Shown: positions 1 to 9,443 of the stretch, piece by piece
How positions within the stretch are numbered: position 1 is the stretch's first letter
Layout: each line of letters begins with the position of its first letter
DNA from: an uncultured Bariatricus sp.
Lineage (GTDB): Bacteria; Bacillota; Clostridia; Lachnospirales; Lachnospiraceae
Assembly (NCBI GenBank): GCA_934307065.1
Contig: CAKRCD010000002.1
Span: forward strand, 156,962 to 220,961
Direction: 5' to 3'
DNA: 64,000 bases
The notes under the pieces: model-generated
Told to the model about the DNA's origin: nothing
What the model saw: only the letters and a program-made list of their open reading frames with translations
Database searches by the model: none
Made by a program: the position numbers and the translations under genes

Positions 1-722
1 ATCGATATAATCGTCCAGTGGCAGGTTTGATTATCGAGAAATTGCCTAATACATTACAACTGGCACTTACTAGCTTGATTATTGCACTTTTGATTGGTGT
101 TCCGATAGGAATTGTGTCAGCAGTGAAGCAGTATTCGGTATTTGATTATGTGTCTATGATTGCAGCATTGATTGGTGTTTCTATGCCGACATTTTGGTTG
201 GGATTGATGTTGGTTCTTGTGTTTAGTGTTAATTTGGGATGGTTTCCTTCAATGGGAATGGGAAGTTTGGCATCAGGTGTAGGCGATGTTTTAATACATA
301 TCTTTTTGCCAGCGCTTTGCCTCTCATTTGGAAGTATGGCAAATTTTGCGCGAATTAGTCGGTCTAGTATGTTGGAAGTAATTGATCAGGATTATATGAA
401 AGCGGTTCGTGCAAAAGGCATTCGTGAATGGATCGTTATTATGAAACATGGATTAAAAAATGCACTTCCACCAATTGTAACAGTTTTAGGTATGCGAATT
501 TCATCTCTTATGACAGGAGCCATTATGATCGAAACTATTTTTTCATGGCCTGGTATTGGACGATTGATTGTAGATGCAATTAATAATAATGATTTTGAAC
601 TGATTCAGGGTTCAGTTCTATTTATGGCGATTCTTTATGTTTCGGTGAATCTGGTTGTGGATATTGTTTATTTGTACATTAATCCGAAGGTTACATATGA
701 ATCCGAAAGGAGGGCTGGCTAA
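1..722 (+). CDS. Dipeptide/oligopeptide ABC transporter permease, DppB/OppB type (5' truncated)
   Basis: First permease subunit of a peptide ABC importer in the cytoplasmic membrane. The open frame runs back to the window edge. The residues before the first possible GTG (position 18) read RYNRP and continue into VAGLIIEKLPNTLQLAL, a typical DppB interior, so the real start lies upstream. Several hydrophobic segments are visible, and the BPD_transp_1 coupling region is present as EVIDQDYMKAVRAKGIRE. The stop TAA overlaps the ATG of the next permease (TAATG), which indicates translational coupling. The cognate binding protein is probably outside the window. Peptide length and stereochemical specificity cannot be read from the sequence. 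Confidence 0.93.
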   Translation, partial: RYNRPVAGLIIEKLPNTLQLALTSLIIALLIGVPIGIVSAVKQYSVFDYVSMIAALIGVSMPTFWLGLMLVLVFSVNLGWFPSMGMGSLASGVGDVLIHIFLPALCLSFGSMANFARISRSSMLEVIDQDYMKAVRAKGIREWIVIMKHGLKNALPPIVTVLGMRISSLMTGAIMIETIFSWPGIGRLIVDAINNNDFELIQGSVLFMAILYVSVNLVVDIVYLYINPKVTYESERRAG

Positions 723-1624
723 TGGCAGTTAATGAAGTGAGTGGATTGAGCGAAGCCAGTCAGCAGGCACTTCTCTTAAAAGAGAGAAAGGCCAATAGCG
801 CATGGCGTAAACTTAAAAGGAATAAATCGGCTATGTTTGGATTGCTTTTGGTATTGTTTGTAACACTGGTATCCATTTTTGGACCATTTTTTGTGTCACA
901 AGATCCAGCAGCAATGGATTTCCTTATGGTAAATGCTAAGCCGGGAACTGCAGGACATATTTTGGGCGCAGATAGTCTTGGACGTGATATGTTAGCACGT
1001 CTTGTGTATGGCGGACGTGTATCACTTATTGTAGCAGTAGGCGGTATGATGGTTGGCGCCGTAATAGGAATTTTAATAGGTCTTGTCTCAGGATATGCAG
1101 GTGGAAAAGTTGATGCAGTTCTTATGAGAATCATGGATGGAATGTCTGCATTTCCGTTTGTTTTGCTTGCGTTAATGTTAATGACTGCTCTGGGAAGTGG
1201 AACCCAGAATGTTATACTTTCTATTGGTATAGCAAGTATTCCTGGATATGCTCGAATGGCTAGAGGGCAAGTGTTAGTCGTAAAGAATGAAGAGTATATT
1301 AAGGCAGTGAAAGCTCTGGGAGCATCAAGGACAAGAATTCTTTTTCGACATTTATTACCAAATATAGTTTCCTCTTTGATTGTATATGCAACTTTGAATG
1401 TAGCGAGTGCGATTTTAACAGAAGCATCTCTTAGTTTCCTGGGTATGGGAATTACACCGCCTGATGTTTCATGGGGGTCTATTTTAAAAGAGGGGCAGGA
1501 TTGTATGCGCTCTGCCAGTCATATTGCTACGTTTTCGGGATTTGCAATTTTGATTACAGTATTAGGATTTAACCTTTTGGGTGACGGTATTCGAGATGTG
1601 TTAGATCCAAAAATGAAGAAATAA
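722..1624 (+). CDS. Dipeptide/oligopeptide ABC transporter permease, DppC/OppC type
   Basis: Second membrane subunit of the same importer. It is 300 aa, the usual length of the family. A cytoplasmic N-terminus of about 35 residues precedes a first membrane helix. The family signature GADSLGRDMLARLVYGGRVS follows, and the EAA coupling loop is seen as EEYIKAVKALGASRTRIL. The C-terminus LLGDGIRDVLDPKMKK is characteristic of DppC. Translation starts inside the stop codon of the upstream permease, with AAAGGAGG about 8-15 bases earlier. The two ATPase subunits follow directly. Confidence 0.95.
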   Translation: MAVNEVSGLSEASQQALLLKERKANSAWRKLKRNKSAMFGLLLVLFVTLVSIFGPFFVSQDPAAMDFLMVNAKPGTAGHILGADSLGRDMLARLVYGGRVSLIVAVGGMMVGAVIGILIGLVSGYAGGKVDAVLMRIMDGMSAFPFVLLALMLMTALGSGTQNVILSIGIASIPGYARMARGQVLVVKNEEYIKAVKALGASRTRILFRHLLPNIVSSLIVYATLNVASAILTEASLSFLGMGITPPDVSWGSILKEGQDCMRSASHIATFSGFAILITVLGFNLLGDGIRDVLDPKMKK

Positions 1625-1642
1625 TTTGAAGGGAGAAACACT

Positions 1643-2653
1643 ATGAGCAATAATCCATTATTGAAAGTGGAAAATTTAAAAACGCATTTCAATACTGCTA
1701 GCGGCATTGTAAAAGCAGTAGATGGTGTTACTTTTTCTCTTGATTATGGTCAAACATTGGGAATTGTAGGTGAATCAGGTTCTGGTAAAACTGTAACATC
1801 TAATTCAATTATGAGACTCCTTCCCAAGAATGGACATATTGTAGATGGAAAGATATTATTTGAAGATAAAGATATTGCACAGTTAAATGCGAAAGATATG
1901 TTGGAAATTCGTGGAAATGATATTTCTATGATTTTTCAGGATCCGATGACTGCTCTAGATCCAGTATTTACTATTGGCTCACAGATTATGGAAGTTATTA
2001 ATGCTCATCAGAAAATGTCAAAAGATGAAGCAAAAAAATATGCTATTAAAGTATTAAAAATGGTAGGGATTCCTGAACCTGAAAAGCGTTTAAAGTCATA
2101 TCCGCATGAATTTTCAGGTGGAATGAGACAGCGAGTTATTATTGCTATGGCAATTGCGTGTAATCCGAAGCTGATTATTGCGGATGAACCGACAACGGCA
2201 TTGGATGTAACGGTGCAGGCACAGGTACTCGGACTTATGAAAGATTTACAGAAGGAAACCAATGCTTCTATTATCTTAGTTACACATAATCTGGGGGTTG
2301 TCTGGAAAATGTGCGACACAGTTATGGTTATGTATGCTGGAAAAACAGTAGAATATGCGGATGTAAAAACATTGTATTCTGATTCAAGGCATCCATATAC
2401 TTGGGGGCTGCTACGCTCTATGCCGACTGTAAAAGACGATCCAAATGTTCCACTGGCATCTATTCCCGGAACTCCACCTGATTTGAAATTAACAGGAGGA
2501 AGTTGCAATTTCCATAACAGATGTAAGTATTGTCAGGAGATATGTAAGACAAAATGTCCAGAGATGAAAGAAGTTGCACCTAATCATTTTGTCGCATGCC
2601 ATTTTACGAAAGAAGAATTAGAAAAAATGGGAGGAAAAGAGGATGAACGATAA
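1643..2653 (+). CDS. Peptide ABC transporter ATP-binding protein, DppD/OppD type
   Basis: Cytoplasmic ATPase that powers the importer. Walker A GESGSGKT is at residues 43-50, the ABC signature SGGMRQR is near residue 159, and Walker B LIIADEPT is near 180. The C-terminal oligo_HPY extension carries a cysteine cluster (CNFHNRCKYCQEIC), as is usual in DppD. Length is 336 aa. Its end overlaps the start of the DppF-type subunit by 11 bases. Start is the ATG after GAAGGGAG. Confidence 0.95.
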   Translation: MSNNPLLKVENLKTHFNTASGIVKAVDGVTFSLDYGQTLGIVGESGSGKTVTSNSIMRLLPKNGHIVDGKILFEDKDIAQLNAKDMLEIRGNDISMIFQDPMTALDPVFTIGSQIMEVINAHQKMSKDEAKKYAIKVLKMVGIPEPEKRLKSYPHEFSGGMRQRVIIAMAIACNPKLIIADEPTTALDVTVQAQVLGLMKDLQKETNASIILVTHNLGVVWKMCDTVMVMYAGKTVEYADVKTLYSDSRHPYTWGLLRSMPTVKDDPNVPLASIPGTPPDLKLTGGSCNFHNRCKYCQEICKTKCPEMKEVAPNHFVACHFTKEELEKMGGKEDER

Positions 2654-3632
2654 TGATATCATTTTGAAAGTAGATCATCTGACAAAGACTTTTAAAATTA
2701 AAAGTTCAAAACTATTTGGTAAACCTGCTTTTCTGAATGCGGTAAATGATGTTTCTTTTGATGTGAGAAGAGGGGAAACAATAGGAATTATTGGTGAATC
2801 CGGTTGCGGAAAATCTACTCTGGGAAAAACTCTTCTTAATTTGATTCCGGCTACGTCTGGTGATGTGATTTATGAAGGAAAATCGTTGATGAAAATAGGA
2901 CCTAAGGAAATGAATGCGCTTCGTAAGGAAATCAATATGGTATTTCAGGATCCGTATTCTTCATTGGATCCGAGAATGACAACAGGTGATTTGATAGAAG
3001 AACCAATGATCATTCATAACATAGGAACAGCAGAAGAACGAAAACAACGAGTGCAGGAACTTCTTAAACTGGTTGGTTTGGATTATTATCATGCAATACG
3101 TTTTCCACATGAATTTTCGGGTGGACAGCGTCAGCGAATTAATATAGCAAGAGCCTTGGCAATGGATGTAAAGCTATTGGTTTGTGATGAACCGGTGTCT
3201 GCACTTGATGTGTCGGTGCAGGCTCAGGTTTTGAATCTGTTAAAACAACTGAAGGACTCATTAGGACTAACGTATATTTTTATTTCACATGATTTAAGCG
3301 TTGTAAAATATATTAGCGATAGAATCATTATTATGTATCTTGGAAGAGTTATGGAAATGGGTGATGTGGAGGAAATCTATAGTAATCCAGGACACCCGTA
3401 TACGAGAGCTCTTTTTTCAGCAATACCTCCAGTAAGTCCTTTTGAACAGAAAGAAACGATTGAATTGACTGGAGAAATTCCAAGCCCATTGAATATGCCA
3501 CCAGGATGTCCATTTGGAAATCGTTGCCCACATTGTACAGAAGAATGTAGAAAAAAAGTTCCTGAATTAAAGGATTTAGGGAACGGCCATAAGATAGCTT
3601 GTATTAGATATCAAAACGGGGAGATTCAATAA
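2643..3632 (+). CDS. Peptide ABC transporter ATP-binding protein, DppF/OppF type
   Basis: Second ATPase of the heterodimeric motor. Walker A GESGCGKST, signature SGGQRQR and Walker B LLVCDEPVSALD are all present, followed by the oligo_HPY tail with cysteines (CPFGNRCPHC). Length is 329 aa. The gene overlaps the upstream ATPase gene and is the last of this operon, because a strong hairpin begins in its stop codon. The whole four-gene set parallels the second importer at 8.5-12.3 kb, so these are paralogous systems. Confidence 0.95.
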   Translation: MNDNDIILKVDHLTKTFKIKSSKLFGKPAFLNAVNDVSFDVRRGETIGIIGESGCGKSTLGKTLLNLIPATSGDVIYEGKSLMKIGPKEMNALRKEINMVFQDPYSSLDPRMTTGDLIEEPMIIHNIGTAEERKQRVQELLKLVGLDYYHAIRFPHEFSGGQRQRINIARALAMDVKLLVCDEPVSALDVSVQAQVLNLLKQLKDSLGLTYIFISHDLSVVKYISDRIIIMYLGRVMEMGDVEEIYSNPGHPYTRALFSAIPPVSPFEQKETIELTGEIPSPLNMPPGCPFGNRCPHCTEECRKKVPELKDLGNGHKIACIRYQNGEIQ

Positions 3633-3665
3633 AGAAAGGTGCGCAATTATTGCGCACCTTTCTTT
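3631..3665 (+). terminator. Rho-independent terminator of the first peptide importer operon
   Basis: A perfect 15-bp inverted repeat with a 5-base loop (AAAGAAAGGTGCGCA / TGCGCACCTTTCTTT). The left arm starts inside the stop codon of the DppF-type gene, and the right arm ends in a T-rich run. The A- and T-rich arms make it potentially bidirectional. Confidence 0.9.
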
Positions 3666-3693
3666 AAGAGTAATCAAGAAAAAGGAGGAAGAA

Positions 3694-4941
3694 ATGAAGC
3701 ATATTGAACAAAAACAGAAATTATGGAATTTAGTAGAAGAACATCAACACGAGCTGCTTTCAATCTGTTCAGACCTGATCCGCATTCCGAGTGTAGAACA
3801 AAATGGGATAGAGCAGATTGTAAATTATGTATGTAATTTCTTGGAGAAATTGGATATACCATACAATGTGTTGCGCCCAGTTGATTGGACTCCGTGTATT
3901 GTTGCAGAATTGAATGGAGGAGATGGTGCGGTTGCGTTATTGAATGGACACGATGATGTAGTATCACCAGGTGATACGGAAAAATGGTTATATCCTCCGT
4001 TTTGTGGGACAATAACGGAAAAACAGATACTTGGTCGTGGTGCATCGGATATGAAATGTGGAGTGGGAATTTTTCTTTTTATATTAAAAATGATTGTGGA
4101 AAATCATTTAGAACCGAAAGGGAAAATTAGGTTACACATTGTACATGATGAAGAAAAGGGTGGGCTTAAAGGCTCAAAATGGTTGGCAGAACATGGTTAT
4201 GCGAGTGATGTAGATTTCTGTATTATTACAGAGCCTACTTCGTATGATTACATTGAAGTGGGACAAAAGGGAAGAGTGCGTGTTACACTGAAAACAAAAA
4301 GAAAAAGAAGTAATGGAGTAGAAGAAAACCCAATTCACAGCATGGTCCGGATCTTGACGAAAATTCAAGAAATATCAAAATTAGAGGGGGAAATTACTGA
4401 ACAGGAGAGGAAAATTGTTCTGAACTCAAAAAAAGTAATATGTCACGCTATGCATAGAAATGATGTTGGAGATGCGATAGATCACGTGAATGTCAATATT
4501 TTGGATATTACAGAAGTGGGAAAAGAAGGAGAAGTGCCAGAGGAATGTAAAGCACATTTGGCATTTGGTGTACCATTTATGATTACTAGAACAATGATTG
4601 AAGAAAAATTGAATGAAATTATAAGAAATGCCGGAGCGGAGTGTGAGATAGAATACGAATGTTGGCAGGAGGGTTCAAGAACAGATGTGGATAGTGCACT
4701 TGTACAGTCTGTCAAAGAAAATGCGGAATACATTACTGGGAGAACAATGTATCCGGCTTATCAATGGGCAACAAGTGATGCAAAATATTATAGAGCATTG
4801 GGAATCCCAGCGATTCATTTTGGACCTTCTAATAATAAAGGAATTCATTCCTATAACGAAGATGTGGAAATTGTAGATATATTAAAATGCGCAAAAACCC
4901 ATTTTGCTGTATTGGAAGATCTAATGGGATTTGAGATGTAG
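3694..4941 (+). CDS. M20 family metallopeptidase (ArgE/DapE/carboxypeptidase type) with an atypical lid domain
   Basis: Zinc-dependent amidohydrolase, probably acting on imported peptides or acyl amino acids. Catalytic-domain metal and acid residues are visible: NGHDDVV, GRGASDMKCG, HDEEKGG with its Glu pair, ITEPT, and a C-terminal GIHSYNE histidine. The lid/dimerisation domain is unusual. Its paralogue at 5331-6575 has GKTAHGS, but this protein reads KRKRSNGVEENPIHSM, so the conserved histidine that normally completes the active site is not found at that place. Length is 415 aa. Start is the ATG after AAAGGAGGAAGAA. Specificity unknown. Confidence 0.88.
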   Translation: MKHIEQKQKLWNLVEEHQHELLSICSDLIRIPSVEQNGIEQIVNYVCNFLEKLDIPYNVLRPVDWTPCIVAELNGGDGAVALLNGHDDVVSPGDTEKWLYPPFCGTITEKQILGRGASDMKCGVGIFLFILKMIVENHLEPKGKIRLHIVHDEEKGGLKGSKWLAEHGYASDVDFCIITEPTSYDYIEVGQKGRVRVTLKTKRKRSNGVEENPIHSMVRILTKIQEISKLEGEITEQERKIVLNSKKVICHAMHRNDVGDAIDHVNVNILDITEVGKEGEVPEECKAHLAFGVPFMITRTMIEEKLNEIIRNAGAECEIEYECWQEGSRTDVDSALVQSVKENAEYITGRTMYPAYQWATSDAKYYRALGIPAIHFGPSNNKGIHSYNEDVEIVDILKCAKTHFAVLEDLMGFEM

Positions 4942-4951
4942 GAGGAGACCT

Positions 4952-5296
4952 ATGGAACAGAGTAAAAAAAGAATCGAAACAACATATATGGTGCAGTGTT
5001 CTGGAACGCCGATATTAGGTTCCGTATGTAGCTTTGCGCACGATCATGCGATATTTAAGATGCTAGATATCTTGAAAGAACTGGAAAAAATTCAGAAAGA
5101 AACGAATACATTTACTTATGACATTCTGACACTTGGAAGAGGAAACAGTGATAAGCTTCCTGTTGAATATTGTGAAGCTAAGATTAAGGTCCAACAACAT
5201 CATGTGGATGCGAATGACTGCATGTTGGAAAAGATATGGAATACTATTATTGAAACTACAAAATATGATGGAATCACTATTGAAATTTTAAAATAG
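4952..5296 (+). CDS. Small protein resembling a free-standing M20 lid/dimerisation domain
   Basis: A 114-aa product with no catalytic M20 motifs. GTPILGSVCSFAHDHAIFKM aligns by eye with the lid segment of the neighbouring M20 enzyme (GKTAHGSLNPYIGENAIEKL). The later GRGNSDKLPVEYCEAKIKVQ resembles the lid strand that normally reads gggvkrNvvpd.a.a.ldvr. The lid histidine is replaced by Leu. A strong AGGAGGAG lies a few bases before ATG 4952, so this start is preferred over the ATG at 4931, which overlaps the upstream gene. It sits between two M20 genes, so a partner subunit or a relic of a third M20 gene are both possible. Confidence 0.6.
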   Translation: MEQSKKRIETTYMVQCSGTPILGSVCSFAHDHAIFKMLDILKELEKIQKETNTFTYDILTLGRGNSDKLPVEYCEAKIKVQQHHVDANDCMLEKIWNTIIETTKYDGITIEILK

Positions 5297-5330
5297 TATC
5301 AAGAGATATAGAAAGCTGAGGAGAAGTGAA

Positions 5331-6575
5331 ATGACTAGACAAGACGTTTGGAATTTAATTGATGAACATCAGGAAGAATTGCTGAAATTATGCAGTGATA
5401 TGATTCGTATTCCATCTATCAATCCTCCAGGAAATGTAGATGAAATTGTTCATTATATAAAACAATATTTAGAAGGCTATGGAATTCCCTATGAGGTTGT
5501 TGCAGCCAGAGAAGATAAGCCCAATATTTTGGCACGATATGGAAATGCGGAAGGCAAAACCTTAGTTTTTAATGGACACTGCGATGTAGTTCCAGCTGGG
5601 GACGAAGAAAAATGGATGTTTCCACCATTTTCTGGTGAGATTAAAGACGGAATTATGCTTGGACGAGGTACTTCAGATATGAAATGCGGACTTGGAGCTG
5701 CGATGTTTGCAATGTGCCTGTTAGCGAGTCAAAAAACAGAATTGTCGGGAAATGTGCTGTTGACGGTAGTTCCAGATGAAGAAACGGGTGGTGAATTTGG
5801 AACGAAATGGTTGCGTGATCAGGGATATCTAAAAGGAGATTGGGGAATTGTTGCAGAACCAACTGGTATGGATAATATAGAGGTTGGACAAAAAGGAACC
5901 ATGGGAATGAATCTATATGCAACAGGAAAGACAGCACATGGAAGTTTAAATCCATATATAGGTGAGAATGCAATAGAAAAATTAATTCACATTCTGCCAC
6001 AAATGTATCAGTTGCGCGAAATGAAAAGCGAATTGCATGGTGAACAGCTTCAAGTTATGGAGGAATCCAAGGATAGATGCAAAGCAGTTCAAAAGTCGGA
6101 AGGTGTGGAAACAATCATGGATCATGTGACGGTCAATATAGGCATGATTCAAGGCGGTGTGAAACGGAATGTAGTAGCTGACACTGCTATGGCTGAATTG
6201 GATGTGCGTGTACCGATTGGAATTTCTCACGAGGCAGTGATGAAAAAAGTAGATGAGATAATAAAGAATTCCGAAATAGAAGGAGTATATGTAACATATG
6301 ATAATCCACGTGGAGGAAATTATGTTTCAGTAAAGGATTCTATTGTTACAATCACTCAGGAATGTGTGGAGGAACTGCTGGGAATAGAATGTGCAGCAAC
6401 CTACCAGTGGGCAAGCAGTGATACAAGATATTTTAGAGAATCTGGAATTGCCACCATCCAGTATGGACCTTCGAACACAGAAGGCATTCATAATTATAAT
6501 GAAACAGTTAATGTTGCAGATGTTATAACCGCCTGTAAGATTTACGCAGCTCTGATATTAGAATTGGTAGGTTAA
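5331..6575 (+). CDS. M20 family metallopeptidase (ArgE/DapE/succinyl-diaminopimelate desuccinylase-like)
   Basis: Complete M20 enzyme of 414 aa. Metal and catalytic residues are seen in NGHCDVVPAGD, GRGTSDMKCG, VPDEETGGE, AEPTG and GIHNYNE. The lid histidine is intact in KTAHGSLNPY. The N-terminal 50 residues closely parallel those of the protein at 3694-4941, so the two are duplicates. RBS GAGGAG lies ahead of ATG 5331. It likely hydrolyses peptides or N-acyl amino acids brought in by the flanking importers. A biosynthetic DapE/ArgE role is less likely, because no lysine or arginine pathway genes are near. Confidence 0.9.
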   Translation: MTRQDVWNLIDEHQEELLKLCSDMIRIPSINPPGNVDEIVHYIKQYLEGYGIPYEVVAAREDKPNILARYGNAEGKTLVFNGHCDVVPAGDEEKWMFPPFSGEIKDGIMLGRGTSDMKCGLGAAMFAMCLLASQKTELSGNVLLTVVPDEETGGEFGTKWLRDQGYLKGDWGIVAEPTGMDNIEVGQKGTMGMNLYATGKTAHGSLNPYIGENAIEKLIHILPQMYQLREMKSELHGEQLQVMEESKDRCKAVQKSEGVETIMDHVTVNIGMIQGGVKRNVVADTAMAELDVRVPIGISHEAVMKKVDEIIKNSEIEGVYVTYDNPRGGNYVSVKDSIVTITQECVEELLGIECAATYQWASSDTRYFRESGIATIQYGPSNTEGIHNYNETVNVADVITACKIYAALILELVG

Positions 6576-6701
6576 TGTAAAAAAAATGATAAATTATTAA
6601 CAATTATATTTAAATAAGAAGAAACACCCTTTAAAAGTAACAGTAATAAATAGTACAAAAAAATTTTCGCACGTTAAAGAGGTAAAGAAACATAGAAAGT
6701 A

Positions 6702-6731
6702 TTGACGAGAAAAGTGATGTAATGCTATAAT
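6702..6731 (+). promoter_or_regulatory. Sigma-A promoter of the second peptide importer operon
   Basis: TTGACG at 6702-6707 and TATAAT at 6726-6731 are separated by 18 bases. A TGC just before the -10 makes it an extended -10 promoter. It lies about 80 bases upstream of the binding-protein gene, in a 238-bp gap with no other gene. Confidence 0.8.
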
Positions 6732-6813
6732 GGGAAAAATAATAATGAAACGGCAAAGGATGACAGGGATTTGACATTTCATTAAAAAATGATTAAAGGA
6801 GGTTTCTTGTATT

Positions 6814-8475
6814 ATGAAGAAGAGAATTTTAGCCTGGACTCTTGCAGCAGTTATGGCAGTCGCTATGGTTGGCTGTGGATCTTCAGGAAAGGACACAGAC
6901 TCTAAAGGTACAACAGACAACAAGACAACAGAAAAAACAGAAGTCGCAGCAGGCGAATCAGTGTCTCAGGATCACGATCTTGTAGCATCTGTGGCAGTTG
7001 ACTTCACAACTTTGGATCCAATGGATACCAATGATACCTTATCAGGTGACGTTCAGAGACTGATGATGGACGGTTTATTTGGATTCGACGAAGATATGAA
7101 TGTAGTAAATATGCTTGCTGAAAGTTATGAAGCAAATGATGATGCAACAGAATTCACATTCAAACTTCGTGAAGGTGTATCTTTCTCAGACGGAACACCT
7201 TGGAATGCGGAAGCAGCAAAAGCAAACTTCGACCGTTGGGCAGATAAATCCCTTGGTCTTAAGAGAACAACTTTCCTGTCAAATATTCTGGACAAGACAG
7301 AAATCGTAGATGAATATACAATCAAAGTTACTTTGGTTTCACCATTTGGTGCATTCATCAACAACCTTGCTCATCCATGTACTGTTTGCGTAAGCCCGAA
7401 ACAGATTGAAAAAGGAAGCGCAACTGTTGCAGCAGAACCTGTAGGAACAGGTCAGTACACATTCAAAGAATGGGTAGCAGGCGAACATCTTACACTGGAA
7501 CTTAACAAAGACTGGTGGGGATATGACAAAGATATCTGTGGTGGAACACCACTTGCAGAATCTGATGCAGGATTCAAGACAATTACATTCAAACCGGTTG
7601 CTGAATCTGCAACACGTGTAGCTATGCTCCAGTCTGGCGAAGCAGATTTAATCTGGCCGGTACCAAGTGAAAACTTTGAAGCACTGTCACAGGATTCTAA
7701 TCTTAATGTAGAAAGTGACGAAAGTATCGTTGTTCGTTACTTATTCATGAACAACCAGAAAGCTCCATTCAATGATGTGAGAGTACGTCAGGCAATCAAC
7801 TATGCAATCGATAAAGATGCATATTGTGCAGTTGTTAAGAATGGTCTTGCAACACCGGCAGACTCTATCATTGGTACAAACGTACAGTTCCATGTTGCCA
7901 ATGACGTATACAAGTATAACATTGAAAAAGCAAAAGAACTGTTAGCAGAAGCAGGATATCCGGATGGATTTACAACAACACTTATGTATGCTTCTACAAC
8001 AGGTAACCAGAAACAGGCAGAATTCCTGAAACAGCAGTTAGAGCAGGTCGGAATCGATCTTCAGTTGAATGGTATGGAAAATGCCATCCTTCAGGAAAAA
8101 GTAGCGAGCTGCACAGCAGCAGGTGCTGACGCAGAAGTAGATATGTACACAATCGGATGGTCACCATCAACAGGAGATGCTGACTGGGGTATTCGTCCAC
8201 TTGTTGCAATTGAGTCAGAACCGCCAATGAGTTACAATATCTGCTATTATGAAAATAAAGAAGTGGATTCTCTCCTCTTTGATGCACTTAAGACAGCAGA
8301 TCCGGATAAGAGAGCAGAAGCTTACAAAAAAGCTCAGGATATTATCTGGGAAGAATCTCCAATGGTTTGCCTTGCATTCGACAGCAACACATGGGGTAAC
8401 AATAAGAACATTATTAATGTAGGTAACATGCCGGATGGTGGTCTGTGGATCAGAAATGCCAGAATGGCAAAATAA
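6814..8475 (+). CDS. Peptide ABC transporter substrate-binding lipoprotein (SBP_bac_5)
   Basis: Extracellular solute receptor for the second importer. The N-terminus MKKRILAWTLAAVMAVAMVG is a lipoprotein signal peptide with lipobox MVGC (Cys21), followed by a Ser/Thr/Lys-rich linker. The mature part has the SBP_bac_5 fold landmarks: LDPMDTNDT near the start, FKLREGVSFSDGTPWNAE, and NDVRVRQAINYAIDKDAY. Length is 553 aa, typical of DppA/OppA. AAAGGAGG precedes the ATG. This is the first gene of a five-gene operon and codon use suggests high expression. Ligand preference cannot be told from sequence. Confidence 0.95.
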   Translation: MKKRILAWTLAAVMAVAMVGCGSSGKDTDSKGTTDNKTTEKTEVAAGESVSQDHDLVASVAVDFTTLDPMDTNDTLSGDVQRLMMDGLFGFDEDMNVVNMLAESYEANDDATEFTFKLREGVSFSDGTPWNAEAAKANFDRWADKSLGLKRTTFLSNILDKTEIVDEYTIKVTLVSPFGAFINNLAHPCTVCVSPKQIEKGSATVAAEPVGTGQYTFKEWVAGEHLTLELNKDWWGYDKDICGGTPLAESDAGFKTITFKPVAESATRVAMLQSGEADLIWPVPSENFEALSQDSNLNVESDESIVVRYLFMNNQKAPFNDVRVRQAINYAIDKDAYCAVVKNGLATPADSIIGTNVQFHVANDVYKYNIEKAKELLAEAGYPDGFTTTLMYASTTGNQKQAEFLKQQLEQVGIDLQLNGMENAILQEKVASCTAAGADAEVDMYTIGWSPSTGDADWGIRPLVAIESEPPMSYNICYYENKEVDSLLFDALKTADPDKRAEAYKKAQDIIWEESPMVCLAFDSNTWGNNKNIINVGNMPDGGLWIRNARMAK

Positions 8476-8505
8476 AGAATGTCAGCCGTTGAAAGGTGAT
8501 TAGAA

Positions 8506-9426
8506 ATGCTAAGATACATCTCGAAAAGAATTGTCGAAGTAATTCCTACTCTGATCATCGTTGTAACTTTTGTATTCTTTTTTGTAAGATTAATACCTGG
8601 GGACCCTGCACAGATGGTTGCAGGGGCCCAGGCAACTCAGGAAGATATTGAAGTTATTCGTGAAGAGTTAGGGTTAAACGAACCAATTCCAACACAATAT
8701 GTTAATTATGTTACAGGTCTTTTTTCGGGAGACCTTGGAACATCACTTCGAACAAAAAGACCGGTTACTACAGAAATTTCCAACAGATATGCGAATACAG
8801 TAAAACTGACACTTGCCAGTCTGCTGTGGAGCTCTCTTGTTGGAATTTTGTTGGGCGTATGGTCTGGAAAGAATCGAAGTAAATGGCAGGATTATACAGG
8901 TATGACGTTAGCGGTGTCCGGTATCTCGCTGCCTTCGTTCTGGATAGGCTTTATGCTTATTATTGTATTTGGTGTCAATTTAAAATGGTTCCCTACTACA
9001 GGAGCAGATTCGTTAAAGAGTCTTGTACTTCCTGCTATTACACTGGGAACAAGTGTAGCTGCGGTAGTAGCTCGTTTTACGCGTTCTTCATTAATTGAAG
9101 TATTGAAAGAAGATTATATTCGTACAGCTCGTGCGAAAGGTATTAAAGAAAAAATCGTAGTCTGGAAGCATGCATTCCGTAACTCTATGATTTCCGTAGT
9201 AACTGTAATCGGTTTACAGTTTGGTTTCCTCCTTGGAGGCTCGGTTATCACAGAAAGTGTATTTGCTTACCCAGGATTGGGAAGTTTGTTGATTGAATCT
9301 GTAAATTACCGTGATTATCCAGCGATTCAGTCACTCATTCTTATTTTCTCTTTGCACTTTATTGTTATTAATTTGCTGGTTGATATCCTGTATGCGGTAT
9401 TGAACCCGGAAATTCAGTTAAGTTAG
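8506..9426 (+). CDS. Dipeptide/oligopeptide ABC transporter permease, DppB/OppB type
   Basis: First permease of the second importer, 306 aa. The family start RYISKRIVEVIPTLIIVVTF forms helix one. IPGDPAQMVAG and GDLGTSLRTKRPVTTEI are DppB hallmarks. The EAA coupling loop is EVLKEDYIRTARAKGIKEK, and the end reads LYAVLNPEI. It follows the binding-protein gene by about 30 bases with RBS AAAGGTG. The paralogue at 1-722 is clearly diverged, so this is not a recent duplication. Confidence 0.95.
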   Translation: MLRYISKRIVEVIPTLIIVVTFVFFFVRLIPGDPAQMVAGAQATQEDIEVIREELGLNEPIPTQYVNYVTGLFSGDLGTSLRTKRPVTTEISNRYANTVKLTLASLLWSSLVGILLGVWSGKNRSKWQDYTGMTLAVSGISLPSFWIGFMLIIVFGVNLKWFPTTGADSLKSLVLPAITLGTSVAAVVARFTRSSLIEVLKEDYIRTARAKGIKEKIVVWKHAFRNSMISVVTVIGLQFGFLLGGSVITESVFAYPGLGSLLIESVNYRDYPAIQSLILIFSLHFIVINLLVDILYAVLNPEIQLS

Positions 9427-9443
9427 GAAGGGAGGATAAGAGA

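Noticed and set aside
4931..4951. Longer start of the lid-like protein at ATG 4931
   Set aside because: It would begin inside the upstream M20 gene, and the strong AGGAGGAG lies after it and just before ATG 4952.
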